The position numbers and the translations under genes are program-made. This document shows, in pieces, positions 34,001-41,307 of a DNA stretch of 45,190 bases. The notes beneath the pieces are model-generated. The model worked only from the letters and a program-made list of their open reading frames with translations, was not told the origin of the DNA and made no database searches. This DNA comes from Verrucomicrobiia bacterium. GTDB lineage: Bacteria > Verrucomicrobiota > Verrucomicrobiia > Limisphaerales > UBA1100. The stretch is taken from assembly GCA_014239365.1 (NCBI GenBank), contig JAAZZB010000010.1:1-45190 (forward strand), given 5' to 3'. Numbering within the stretch: the first letter of the stretch is position 1; each line of letters begins with the position of its first letter.

Positions 34001-34213
34001 GCCACCCTTGAACCAACTTCGCATCACGGCCAGCCATCGCTCGGCCATCAACCGGCCGGCGGTTTGCCGGGGCGTTTCAGGCACAAACTCAGGTGCCGGT
34101 GCCACAGTCGGTGCCGGCGCCGCTTCGGCTCCGCCCGCACGCGGGGGCAGGGCGCCCTGAAATATCAGCGCGCCGCCCAATAGAGCGGTGACTTGAATGG
34201 TTCGCAGATTCAT
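31085..34213 (-). CDS. Secreted Sel1-repeat protein with inactive trypsin-like domain
   Basis: 1042 residues from ATG 34213, which begins a Sec signal (MNLRTIQVTALLGGALIFQG, cleaved around GGA). A longer start at 34279 adds a non-signal leader. After a Pro/Ala linker, about 205-460 holds Sel1-like repeats (for example LAYLYETGQGVQRDLMKALE, LAQLHENGLGVPPNLPRAFK). From about 625 a trypsin-fold domain appears: TGFFVSQNGYVITGKHL (His kept), DLDQYMLLKV (Asp kept), then FRGAALLNNQGQAIGMF, where GNSGG of an active protease should be. Ser is replaced by Arg. It is thus a pseudo-protease, probably a binding or scaffold protein in the periplasm. It heads the run containing fliA and motAB. Confidence 0.8.
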   Translation of the reverse strand: MNLRTIQVTALLGGALIFQGALPPRAGGAEAAPAPTVAPAPEFVPETPRQTAGRLMAERWLAVMRSWFKGGAQFVGNHPAALALPPEDAVSIPAPWTQRPLCGPIALAYHLVPQLPGAGAQPNPEEWLQLYANAQQRARYEKILADIARVFEQRGMLARPAHEAAMRQVFMRWDLYEHLIKFGTPDPRHRQVRGARNPYDPSAISSDATDFYNRGLLFQRMGNFKDAAVEYERATRTRHAMAQASLAYLYETGQGVQRDLMKALELYQFAAKQGHSVAQYNLGRIHQNGLKHLNQVIAPNPALAEQFLRRAAAQGVVAAYHQLGILYHNQGGRVNVAALTPEQIKVWDKNGDGKLMPSENRLFQDAHDHFLLAARQGYGPSLHALGVMYQRGEGVPIDLARAAQWLEKAVAHEQPDSFYNLAQLHENGLGVPPNLPRAFKLYRQAARMGHAPSQYNLGLFYYQGRRAGEQVTLQVPVAFATVHPAETLPAQLAKASAVLASAQARYLPVPGNANLQRLELLVPAGQGLHAAAVLGKWYDSEQPGEMPEPQNELLGGDDPVRAYAWWWLAARQRQQAAITGRDSLERLLTPEQLRDARTLAAQLQARLAAPKPPNPMVDAQSRASFAARDWSTGFFVSQNGYVITGKHLKLSGNRFQVVTENGAFPAQVVNLQHGDLDQYMLLKVGGDYQFPALSLSYSHGMRQRDPVQVLGNQFTFASQGHGPRAALANTHIRTILGAQADPRFFTLHNPALGDQLVFTFEAYLDKPGTPNAFNLSGLPNGDTLFRLQTASLKRLKAALHAAHHQLANADLSIGYLLKEKMWYDSVKRSWHQLPKPQAREFGAGEWVVLDSRRVRTAPPLAQVEEGRALLRVSVIPGMMSRPRGGPVRLADVVAKTLVGPFDGLQSDLTALEKALGDARFKLFRRTPGFRGAALLNNQGQAIGMFFPGYSGRTPDVFQNFSSYHKHVLKTDHLIAFLNRLPDVRYHTRPPALPKLAASEKLNFNSSAYLLAKARSAMVLVQVSGDEASPMAAKVATKGGARP

Positions 34214-34353
34214 TTTATCGGCTTCATTCTCTTGGTTGCCCAGCCTGTTCAAGCCAGGACAAGTACGATTATCCGGCATGGAGCAGCAAATCTCGGGCCA
34301 ACTTTTTGAAAACCCTGATCAAACCCAAAAACGGTCTTTTTCCAGAAAAACCA

Positions 34354-34462
34354 TAAAAATACCTGTTTTTGAGAAAATGGCAAAAAATGCCAGAATTGCC
34401 AAGTTTATCATCTTTATAAAAATGGCCTAAAACGAAAAAAACAGGCAAAAATAGCGTGTTTT
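34354..34462 (+). promoter_or_regulatory. Pair of similar elements upstream of the flgB promoter
   Basis: AAAAATACC-TGTTTTT (34355-34370) and AAAAATAGCGTGTTTT (34447-34462), 92 bases apart, about nine helical turns. The nearer ends 29 bases before the -24 GG. Related elements lie before fliS (24612-24630) and flgF (23557-23580). Could bind the NtrC-type activator or IHF. Confidence 0.4.
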
Positions 34463-34489
34463 ACAAAAAATCAATTTCAGCCCCTATAA

Positions 34490-34505
34490 TGGCACGGGGC
34501 TTGCT
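34490..34505 (+). promoter_or_regulatory. Sigma-54 promoter of flgB
   Basis: TGGCACG (34490-34496), GGGC, TTGCT (34501-34505): a perfect match to TGGCACG-N4-TTGCW. Predicted start at about 34516, one base before the flgB ATG. Confidence 0.95.
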
Positions 34506-34516
34506 GCACGCGGGGC

Positions 34517-34894
34517 ATGATTGATGCGCTTTTTAGCGGAGCCAACTACCAGGGCGTGAAGAAGATGCTCGATGCTTCCACGCTGCGGCAGGAGGCCATC
34601 GCCAGCAATTTGGCGAATGTCGAGACGCCGCATTACAAGCGGATGGACGTGCAGTCCACGTTTGCCTCCGAGTTGTCGCGCGCCATCGGCACCGGCTCGG
34701 CCGATGCCGTCCGCGGGGTGCAGGCGAAGATCACGGTGGATACTTCCGCCGTGGCGCAGAATCGCGATGGCAACTCAGTGCAGCTTGAGAAGGAGCTAAT
34801 GCTGTTACAGAAAAATATGGTGGCCCACCACATGCAGACCCAAATGATTTCCGGCACGTTTTCCAAATTACGTTCGGCCATCAAAATGCGATAA
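34517..34894 (+). CDS. flgB: Proximal rod protein FlgB
   Basis: 125 residues. MIDALFSGANYQGVKKMLDA then STLRQEAIASNLANVETPHY and KRMDVQ are diagnostic FlgB; the C-terminus LEKELMLLQKNMVAHHMQTQ is typical. FlgB is the base of the proximal rod. First gene of the flgB-fliK-flgE operon, transcribed from a perfect sigma-54 promoter whose start falls at the ATG, so the mRNA appears leaderless; there is no Shine-Dalgarno. Confidence 0.96.
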   Translation: MIDALFSGANYQGVKKMLDASTLRQEAIASNLANVETPHYKRMDVQSTFASELSRAIGTGSADAVRGVQAKITVDTSAVAQNRDGNSVQLEKELMLLQKNMVAHHMQTQMISGTFSKLRSAIKMR

Positions 34895-34914
34895 CATTTT
34901 CCCTAACCCTTATT

Positions 34915-35340
34915 ATGAACATTAACATTTTACCCGGAGCCGGCAGCGCCGCTTCTGCTTTACAGGCAGAGAAGGTGCGGATGGAGGTGATTTCCCAAAA
35001 CATCGCCAACGCCAATACCACCCGCACCGACAAGGGCGGCCCGTACCAACGCCAAGTCGTTCGCTTTGAAACGATTATGGCCAATCAGTTTGACCCCACC
35101 AGCGCCAAGGCCGAAGTGCGTGTGGCGGGGATTGAAACCGATAACCGTCCGTTCAAGATGATGCATCAGCCCGGCCATCCCGATGCGGACGCCGAAGGCA
35201 TGGTGAAATTCCCTAATGTAAATGTGCACGAAGAGATGGCGGATTTGATCGCCTCTTCCCGTGCGATGGAGGCGAACCTTTCCATCATCCGCACCGCGCG
35301 CCAAATGGCGATGCAAACGCTGTCCATCGGCAAGAATTAA
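34915..35340 (+). CDS. flgC: Proximal rod protein FlgC
   Basis: 141 residues, family length. AEKVRMEVISQNIANANTTR followed by GGPYQRQVV is the FlgC N-terminal signature; the C-terminus VNVHEEMADLIASSRAMEAN is shared by rod proteins. Exported by the flagellar apparatus to stack on FlgB. 20 bases after flgB. Confidence 0.97.
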   Translation: MNINILPGAGSAASALQAEKVRMEVISQNIANANTTRTDKGGPYQRQVVRFETIMANQFDPTSAKAEVRVAGIETDNRPFKMMHQPGHPDADAEGMVKFPNVNVHEEMADLIASSRAMEANLSIIRTARQMAMQTLSIGKN

Positions 35341-35358
35341 TTTTAACGACACACGATT

Positions 35359-35733
35359 ATGATCCCCGTAAATCCAGTAGCAGCGCAGGGGCTGGCGGAC
35401 ATCTACCGCCAGCAACGCGCGATTATGGATCGCAGCCGCGAGATCACCGATGCCAGCAAGGTCGGTGCGCCCGTGGCGCCGGAGGGCGCGCAAGCTGCGG
35501 GCCAGCCGGAAGCGGTTGGCTTTGGCGGCGTGCTCGATAAATTTGTCAACGAGGTTAACACCAAGCAGCTCGACTCCACCCAGGCGATTAACGATTTGCT
35601 GGCGGGGAAAGACATCCCGCTGCATCAGGTAATGATCACCATGCAGGAAGCCGGCGTGGCGTTCCAGCTGATGGTGGAAGTGCGCAACAAGCTACTCGAA
35701 GGCTATCAGGAACTCATGCGCATGCAGATTTAG
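35359..35733 (+). CDS. fliE: MS-ring/rod junction protein FliE
   Basis: 124 residues, FliE length. The C-terminal half (GFGGVLDKFVNEVNTKQLDS, AINDLLAGKDIPLHQVMITM and VRNKLLEGYQELMRMQ) is diagnostic. FliE links the FliF MS ring to the FlgB rod. It sits between flgC and fliF, the standard order. The N-terminal part is less conserved and Ala/Pro-rich. Confidence 0.93.
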   Translation: MIPVNPVAAQGLADIYRQQRAIMDRSREITDASKVGAPVAPEGAQAAGQPEAVGFGGVLDKFVNEVNTKQLDSTQAINDLLAGKDIPLHQVMITMQEAGVAFQLMVEVRNKLLEGYQELMRMQI

Positions 35734-35769
35734 TGAACCCAATTTTGCAAACCCCAACAACACTGAACA

Positions 35770-37677
35770 ATGGATAAAATAAAAGCAATGGCGATGCAGC
35801 TCCTGACCATCTGGCAGCAGCTCGGCTTGAACCAAAAAGTAACCGTGGCCGCCTCCGGCCTGCTCGTCGCAGGCGCGTTGTCGGTGGTGGTCTTTTTCAC
35901 CAGCAAAACGGATTTTGCGTTGCTGTACGGCAATATGGATTCCAAGTCCGCCGGCGAAATCATCACCGTACTTGAAGAACAAAAAATTCCATACGAAGCC
36001 GGCGCCGGTGGCACCAGCATCAAGGTGCCGCGCGATAAAGTGTATAGCCTACGGATGACCCTCGCCAGTCGCGGCCTGCCCAAGGCCGGCGATGTGGGTT
36101 GGGAATTGTTCGATAATAAAAACACCGTGAGTATGTCGGATTTTGTGCAGCAGCAAAACAAGGTGCGCGCGTTGCAGGGTGAACTGGCGCGAAGCATCGC
36201 AATGATTCAAGGCGTGAGCAGCGCTCGCGTGCACGTGGTGCTGCCCAAGACGCGGTTGATTGTGGATGACAGCAAAAAAGCCACCGCGGCCGTACTTTTA
36301 AGCCTCAGCAGTGCGGGCTCGATTCGGCCCGAGGCGGTGCATTCCATTCGCCACTTGGTGGCCGGCGGCATCGAAGGGTTGCAGCCCAATAACGTGATGG
36401 TCACGGATAATTACGGCAACACGCTCACCGCTTCCGGTGAGGAAAACGGTTCCTTCGCGATGGCCAATAACCGGCTTACTGTCCGGAGCAATTTTGAGAA
36501 ATATCTCGCAAATCAGGTGCGGTCATTACTGGATCCGGTTTTGGGGCCGGGCCAAGTGGTGGTCAAGGTGAGCGCGGAAATCAATCACGATCAAATCACT
36601 CACACGGCCATTAAGTTTGATCCCGATGGAGTGGTGACCAATCAATTCCAATCCACCATCGACACCAGCGGCAACACCACCCCGCGCCCCGGTGGTTTAG
36701 CCGGCACGCCCTCCACCACCAACACCAGCACCAACAACACCGGAGGCGCCTTGGCCAACAACATGCAAAACAAAGAAGAGAAAACAATTTCGTTTAACAA
36801 CAGCCAAAACACCACCAACACAGTGCTCGCCGTGGGCAAGCCCGAGCGCATAACAGCCGCCGTGCTGGTGGCGCAGGGCGCAACCGCCCGCGATGGTGCG
36901 GCGATGTTGCAGCTCAAAAATATTGTGAAAAATGCCATTGGCCTCCATATCGATGGCGGCGCGGGCGCAATACGGCCCGATGACGTTACGGTGGAGGAAG
37001 TTGTCTTTAATGACGCCCACCTCACCGCGGCAAAAGAGGAACTTGATTCCGCCGCCACAAAGGCGATGATCGGTGACCTTGTACGGAACATCCTGTACGT
37101 GTTGCTCGGTGCGGGTGCGTTGATGGCGTTTGTGAAGCTCGTGAAACGCAGCGCCGACGAAGCGATCCCCACCGGCGTGCCCGTGGGTCAATTGCTCGCC
37201 GGCACCGCGATGGTCGCCGCGCCCGCTGGCGCAATGGCCGGAGGCGCGGCAATGGCTGCATCGGCAGGCGGAGCCCCCGCAGGGGCAATCGATTCCGAGG
37301 CGCAAATGGCCGCCTCGGCCAAATCATTGGAAGACATTGAAGAAGCTTTGAAAGATCCATCCAAACTTTCGACCACCGAAATCCAGCAGCTCATGGACCG
37401 CCGCAAGGAGGAGAAAGAGCGCCGCAAGATGCTCGAAGCCATGGCGGAAGAAGAGGATGAAGAGGATGTCGAAGTCATCGAGCAGGAAAAACAAAAGCTG
37501 ATCATGGACTTTGGTCTCGGCAAGAAACAGCCCGAGCGCGTGAACATCGAGGTGCTCCGCGATATGATTAAAGACAACCCCGAATCCATGGCCGTGGCCG
37601 CCCGCCGCTGGCTCGGTGGCGCCGGGGAGGATAAGGAAGATGAAAGCGGCAACCCCGCTGATGGAGCCGCAAGCTAA
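35770..37677 (+). CDS. fliF: MS-ring protein FliF
   Basis: 635 residues, slightly long. First membrane helix about 20-42 (VTVAASGLLVAGALSVVVFF), then ring-building motifs (ALLYGNMDSKSAGEIITVLE, SRGLPKAGDVGWELFD, VSSARVHVVLPKTRLIVDD), a Thr/Asn-rich periplasmic region (about 300-345), second membrane helix about 437-457, and an Ala/Gly-rich cytoplasmic stretch. The final about 80 residues (EQEKQKLIMDFGLGKKQPER, NIEVLRDMIKDNPESMAVAA, RRWL) contact FliG. FliF is the base ring in the inner membrane. Confidence 0.97.
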   Translation: MDKIKAMAMQLLTIWQQLGLNQKVTVAASGLLVAGALSVVVFFTSKTDFALLYGNMDSKSAGEIITVLEEQKIPYEAGAGGTSIKVPRDKVYSLRMTLASRGLPKAGDVGWELFDNKNTVSMSDFVQQQNKVRALQGELARSIAMIQGVSSARVHVVLPKTRLIVDDSKKATAAVLLSLSSAGSIRPEAVHSIRHLVAGGIEGLQPNNVMVTDNYGNTLTASGEENGSFAMANNRLTVRSNFEKYLANQVRSLLDPVLGPGQVVVKVSAEINHDQITHTAIKFDPDGVVTNQFQSTIDTSGNTTPRPGGLAGTPSTTNTSTNNTGGALANNMQNKEEKTISFNNSQNTTNTVLAVGKPERITAAVLVAQGATARDGAAMLQLKNIVKNAIGLHIDGGAGAIRPDDVTVEEVVFNDAHLTAAKEELDSAATKAMIGDLVRNILYVLLGAGALMAFVKLVKRSADEAIPTGVPVGQLLAGTAMVAAPAGAMAGGAAMAASAGGAPAGAIDSEAQMAASAKSLEDIEEALKDPSKLSTTEIQQLMDRRKEEKERRKMLEAMAEEEDEEDVEVIEQEKQKLIMDFGLGKKQPERVNIEVLRDMIKDNPESMAVAARRWLGGAGEDKEDESGNPADGAAS

Positions 37678-37697
37678 CCCGAACTGAAAATTGAACC

Positions 37698-38720
37698 ATG
37701 GCTGAAGCACGCAAAAAAAAGAAAAACGCCCCCGAGGGTCTGCGATTGACGCAATCACAGAAGTTGGCGACCTTCCTCATCGTCATGGGCGAGGATGCCG
37801 CGGCGGATATCATCAAGAATTTTGATGACAACGAACGCGAGCTGGTGTGCGCCGAGATGGCTAACTTGCCTTTGCTCGACAGCACCGAACAGGGCGCCGT
37901 GCTGCAGGAATTCACCGGCATGGCCGTGGAAGCGCAATCGGGCATCAGCGGTTCAGTGGATTTCACCCGGGCCGTGCTGGAAAAATCCGTGGGCCTTTTC
38001 AAGGCGGCGGAAATTATCGGCCGCGTGGGCACCGCCCGCACAAGCGTGGCCACGATGCAGCAAATCATCGATTTAGATTCCGTTTCGATTTGTAATTTGC
38101 TCAAAGAAGAAGACCCCCAAACCATCGCGTTAGTGGTCAGCTATTTGCCCGCGCAAAAAGGCTCCGAAGTGCTGATGAGCATGCCCGATCGCGTGCGCGA
38201 ACTGGTGGTTGAAAAACTGGCCACTCTCGAATCCACCCCCATCGAAGTGGTGGAAACTCTTGGCGAAGTGCTTTCTGCCAAAGTCGGCGAGCGCGTCAGC
38301 CGCGCGTTGAACCAAACCGGTGGCGAGAAATCCGCCGCCGCCGTGCTCAACGCGATGGGCAAGGACGAGCGCAAGAAGCTGCTCGACAATATGGACGAAC
38401 GCACCCCGGATTTGGTGCGCTCCATCCGCATGAAGATGTTCACCTTCGACGATTTGCAAACGCTCGACGTCAAGACCATCCAGAAAATTATGCGCGAAGT
38501 GGACGCCAGCAAACTGGCCGTCGCCCTCAGCGCCGCTACCGACACGCTCAAGGACGCGATGCTCGGCTCACTCTCCAAACGCGCCGCCGAAAACGTCCGC
38601 GAAGAAATCGACAATATGGGCAAAATCTCATTGCGCGAAGTGGAGGCCAACCAAAACTCAATCATCGATGTGGTGCGCCAACTCGAAACCGAAGGCGAAA
38701 TCTCACTCGAAGGCGAATAA
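37698..38720 (+). CDS. fliG: Rotor/switch protein FliG
   Basis: 340 residues, family length. N-terminal FliF-binding domain (SQKLATFLIVMGEDAAADII), middle domain with EDPQTIALVVSYLP (the usual EHPQ motif with Asp for His), and C-terminal torque domain (RSIRMKMFTFDDLQTLDVKT, IMREVDASKLAVALSAATDT, LSKRAAENVREEIDNMG). The torque helix carries the expected alternating charges. FliG couples the FliF ring to the stator. A basic N-terminal KKKK patch is extra. FliM and FliN must be elsewhere. Confidence 0.97.
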   Translation: MAEARKKKKNAPEGLRLTQSQKLATFLIVMGEDAAADIIKNFDDNERELVCAEMANLPLLDSTEQGAVLQEFTGMAVEAQSGISGSVDFTRAVLEKSVGLFKAAEIIGRVGTARTSVATMQQIIDLDSVSICNLLKEEDPQTIALVVSYLPAQKGSEVLMSMPDRVRELVVEKLATLESTPIEVVETLGEVLSAKVGERVSRALNQTGGEKSAAAVLNAMGKDERKKLLDNMDERTPDLVRSIRMKMFTFDDLQTLDVKTIQKIMREVDASKLAVALSAATDTLKDAMLGSLSKRAAENVREEIDNMGKISLREVEANQNSIIDVVRQLETEGEISLEGE

Positions 38721-38734
38721 ACAAATAAAAAATT

Positions 38735-39373
38735 ATGGTACAAGCCATCGACAACATTGTTACCGAAGCCCCGCTACGCGGCATCCGGCTGGCTATCGGC
38801 CCTGCCGAGGCGTTGCTGCCCGAGGAACCCGCCGGCCCCACGCACGAAGAGCAAATGGCCGAGCAGGAAACCGCCGGCCACCAACGCGGCCGCGATGAAG
38901 CCGCCGCCGAATACGAGCCGAAACTCGCCGCCTTACGCGCAGAGCTGGAAGCCTCCAAGGCCGAGGGCGCCAACCAGCAATTGACGACCATCGAGGAAAC
39001 CGTGCAGTCGCAACTCGCCACGCGCCTCAACGAACTCGAAGCGGAGTTGATCGAATTTTCCACCGAAGCGGCCATCCGCCTCGTGCACGGCTTGCCCATT
39101 AGCACCGGCGTCATCGAGGCCGCCATTCGCGAAACGCTCGAGCATTGCGAGCAGGATGCCGAGGTGTCGGTCCATTTGCATCCCGAAGATTTAAAATTAT
39201 TGAAGGCCCACCAAAGCGAGCTGTTGCAGGATTCGCCCCACCAACGCCGCGTGCGGTATTTGGAGGGCACGGAAGTTTCCCGCGGCGGTTGCCTCGTGGA
39301 AACCCGCTGCGGCGTCATCGATGGCCGCCGCGAAACCCGCGAATCTTTGTTGCGCGAAGCAGTGAGCGCTTAA
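38735..39373 (+). CDS. fliH: Flagellar export regulator FliH
   Basis: 212 residues. A glutamate/alanine-rich coiled region (about 40-105: EEQMAEQETAGHQRGRDEAA) and the C-terminal FliH/HrpE fold (IEFSTEAAIRLVHG, HLHPEDLKLLKAHQ, VSRGGCLVETRCGVIDGRRE). FliH forms a complex with the FliI ATPase and FliN at the export gate. It lies between fliG and fliI (4-base gap), the standard order. Confidence 0.9.
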   Translation: MVQAIDNIVTEAPLRGIRLAIGPAEALLPEEPAGPTHEEQMAEQETAGHQRGRDEAAAEYEPKLAALRAELEASKAEGANQQLTTIEETVQSQLATRLNELEAELIEFSTEAAIRLVHGLPISTGVIEAAIRETLEHCEQDAEVSVHLHPEDLKLLKAHQSELLQDSPHQRRVRYLEGTEVSRGGCLVETRCGVIDGRRETRESLLREAVSA

Positions 39374-39377
39374 TGAA

Positions 39378-40838
39378 ATGATTGCCGACCCACAAAAAAC
39401 CAGTTCCCGCACGAGCCAAGGGGTTCGGCAGTTGCGCTCGCGCCTGTCCAATACCCGCCTCGTCGAGAACCGTGGCCGCGTGACGCAGATGATCGGATTG
39501 GTCATCGAGTCGCAAGGGCCGATGGCGTCGGTTGGCGAAATTTGCCGCATCGAGTCGCGCATCACCGGCCAAAAGTTACTGGCCGAAGTGGTGGGCTTCC
39601 GCGATCGCAATCTGTTGCTGATGCCGCTCGGCGAAGTGCAGGGCATCTGTCCCGGTAGCGAAGTGGTGGCCACCGGCCATTCCCTGCGCGTGCCCGTGGG
39701 CGAAGAATTGTTGGGCCGCGTGATCGATGGAATGGGCGAGCCGCTCGATGATTTGGGCGCCATCCCGCAACTGCCGCTTGCCGAGCTAAACCTTGAAACG
39801 CCGCACCCCCTCAAGCGCGGCCGCATTGATCAAACTTTTGAAACCGGCATCAAAGCCATCGATACCTTTACGCCGCTTGGCCGCGGCCAACGCCTCGGCA
39901 TCTTTGCCGGCAGCGGTGTGGGCAAATCCACTTTGATGGGAATGATGGCCAGCAAATCCGAAGCGGATGTAAACGTCATCGCGCTCATCGGAGAGAGAGG
40001 CCGGGAAGTACGCGAATTTTTGGAACGCGATCTCGATGAAGAAGGTCGTGCAAAATCCGTGGTGGTCGTGGCCACCTCCAACGAACCCGCGCTGGCCCGC
40101 GTGAAGGGCACGTTTTTGGCAATGACGATTGCTGAACATTTCCGCAGCCAAGGCAAAAATGTGTTGTTGATGATGGATTCCATCACGCGCTTTGCAATGG
40201 CGCAGCGCGAGATCGGCCTTGCCATTGGCGAGCCGCCCAGTTCGCGTGGCTACACGCCTTCAGTTTTTTCGTTGCTGCCGCAATTGCTCGAACGCGCGGG
40301 CAACAACGAGCACGGCTCCATCACCGGTTTATTTAATGTGCTTGTGGAGGGCGATGATATGAATGATCCGGTGGCCGACGCCGCGCGGTCCATTCTCGAT
40401 GGGCACCTCGTGCTCTCGCGCGAATTGGCTTCGCAAAATCATTATCCCGCCATTGATGTGTTAGAAAGTGTGAGCCGGCTGGCGCACGATTTGCTCACGC
40501 CCGAGCAACGCGCCCACATGGGCCACGCCCGCGAAAGTATGGCGGTGTATCGCAAGAGTCAGGATTTAATTTCCATCGGCGCGTATCAAGCCGGCAGCAA
40601 TCCGAAGATCGACGAAGCCATCAGTTTGCACGAACCGATGCGCGATTTTTTGCGGCAGGAAACCACCGTCGGCAATGGCCGGGATGAAAGCTGGAAACAA
40701 CTCATCCAAACCTTAGGCCAAGCCCAAGCCCAAGCCGCCCAAGCCGTACAAGGGCCCGGGCAGCCCGGAGATCAATTTGCGCCGCAACCATTTCAACCGC
40801 AACAACAACCCGGCGGCCAACCGCCAATGATGGCCTGA
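39378..40838 (+). CDS. fliI: Flagellar export ATPase FliI
   Basis: 486 residues. Walker A GIFAGSGVGKSTLMGMM (about 174-190), GERGREVREFLERDLDEEG, Walker B LLMMDSITRFAMAQREIGLA and PPSSRGYTPSVFSLLPQLLE are all intact and typical of F1-like type III ATPases. The last about 45 residues are Gln/Pro-rich, an extension beyond the usual end. It powers or primes export of rod, hook and filament proteins. fliJ follows after one base. Confidence 0.97.
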   Translation: MIADPQKTSSRTSQGVRQLRSRLSNTRLVENRGRVTQMIGLVIESQGPMASVGEICRIESRITGQKLLAEVVGFRDRNLLLMPLGEVQGICPGSEVVATGHSLRVPVGEELLGRVIDGMGEPLDDLGAIPQLPLAELNLETPHPLKRGRIDQTFETGIKAIDTFTPLGRGQRLGIFAGSGVGKSTLMGMMASKSEADVNVIALIGERGREVREFLERDLDEEGRAKSVVVVATSNEPALARVKGTFLAMTIAEHFRSQGKNVLLMMDSITRFAMAQREIGLAIGEPPSSRGYTPSVFSLLPQLLERAGNNEHGSITGLFNVLVEGDDMNDPVADAARSILDGHLVLSRELASQNHYPAIDVLESVSRLAHDLLTPEQRAHMGHARESMAVYRKSQDLISIGAYQAGSNPKIDEAISLHEPMRDFLRQETTVGNGRDESWKQLIQTLGQAQAQAAQAVQGPGQPGDQFAPQPFQPQQQPGGQPPMMA

Positions 40839-40839
40839 A

Positions 40840-41295
40840 ATGAAACCGTTTAACTTTTCACTCAAGACCGTACTGGAAGTTCGTTCCAATGAGGAACAAG
40901 CCGCCAGTGACGTGTACGCCCAGGCGCGCGGCGCAGTGGAAACGCTGCAACTGCACTGGCGCGCGTTGGATGAAGCGGTGGACGCGAATTTAACCGCTTG
41001 CCGCAGCGCCTTCGATGGCCAGGCGCAAAGCGGCGATTTGGCTCAATTGCAGGGATCACTGCGATCGTTGCGCGCGCAGTTGGCTGAGTTGGAACCAGAA
41101 TTGCTACGCTTGCAGAGTGTGATGGATGAAAAATGGCAATTGCTGTTGGAAGCCCGTCAACGCCGCGAGGCACTCGAAAAAATGCGCGACAAAAAACAAA
41201 CACTGCACCAACACGAAGCGCGTCGCACGGAGCAAAACGCCATCGACGAAATGGTGCTCCTACGCGAAGCCAGCGGATTGGCCACAAAAATTTAA
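40840..41295 (+). CDS. fliJ: Flagellar export stalk protein FliJ
   Basis: 151 residues, almost entirely coiled coil. The start KPFNFSLKTVLEVRSNEEQA is typical of FliJ, as is the C-terminal REALEKMRDKKQTLHQHEAR then RTEQNAIDEM. FliJ fits into the FliI ring like the gamma subunit of F1 and connects it to FlhA. Position right after fliI supports the call. Confidence 0.9.
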   Translation: MKPFNFSLKTVLEVRSNEEQAASDVYAQARGAVETLQLHWRALDEAVDANLTACRSAFDGQAQSGDLAQLQGSLRSLRAQLAELEPELLRLQSVMDEKWQLLLEARQRREALEKMRDKKQTLHQHEARRTEQNAIDEMVLLREASGLATKI

Positions 41296-41307
41296 CGGAG
41301 GAACACT

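Larger units (their letters stand above)
34214..34516. other. Intergenic region between divergent flagellar operons
   Basis: No gene is seen. The right half is AT-rich with many A-runs spaced about 10 bases apart (34320-34480), which suggests bent DNA. It holds two similar elements (34354-34370 and 34446-34462) and the sigma-54 promoter of flgB at its right end. No convincing promoter for the leftward Sel1 gene could be identified. Confidence 0.7.

Noticed and set aside
34215-34222. GCCGATAA on the - strand just before the Sel1 gene
   Set aside because: No TAAA 15 bases upstream, and a start there would lie inside the coding region.
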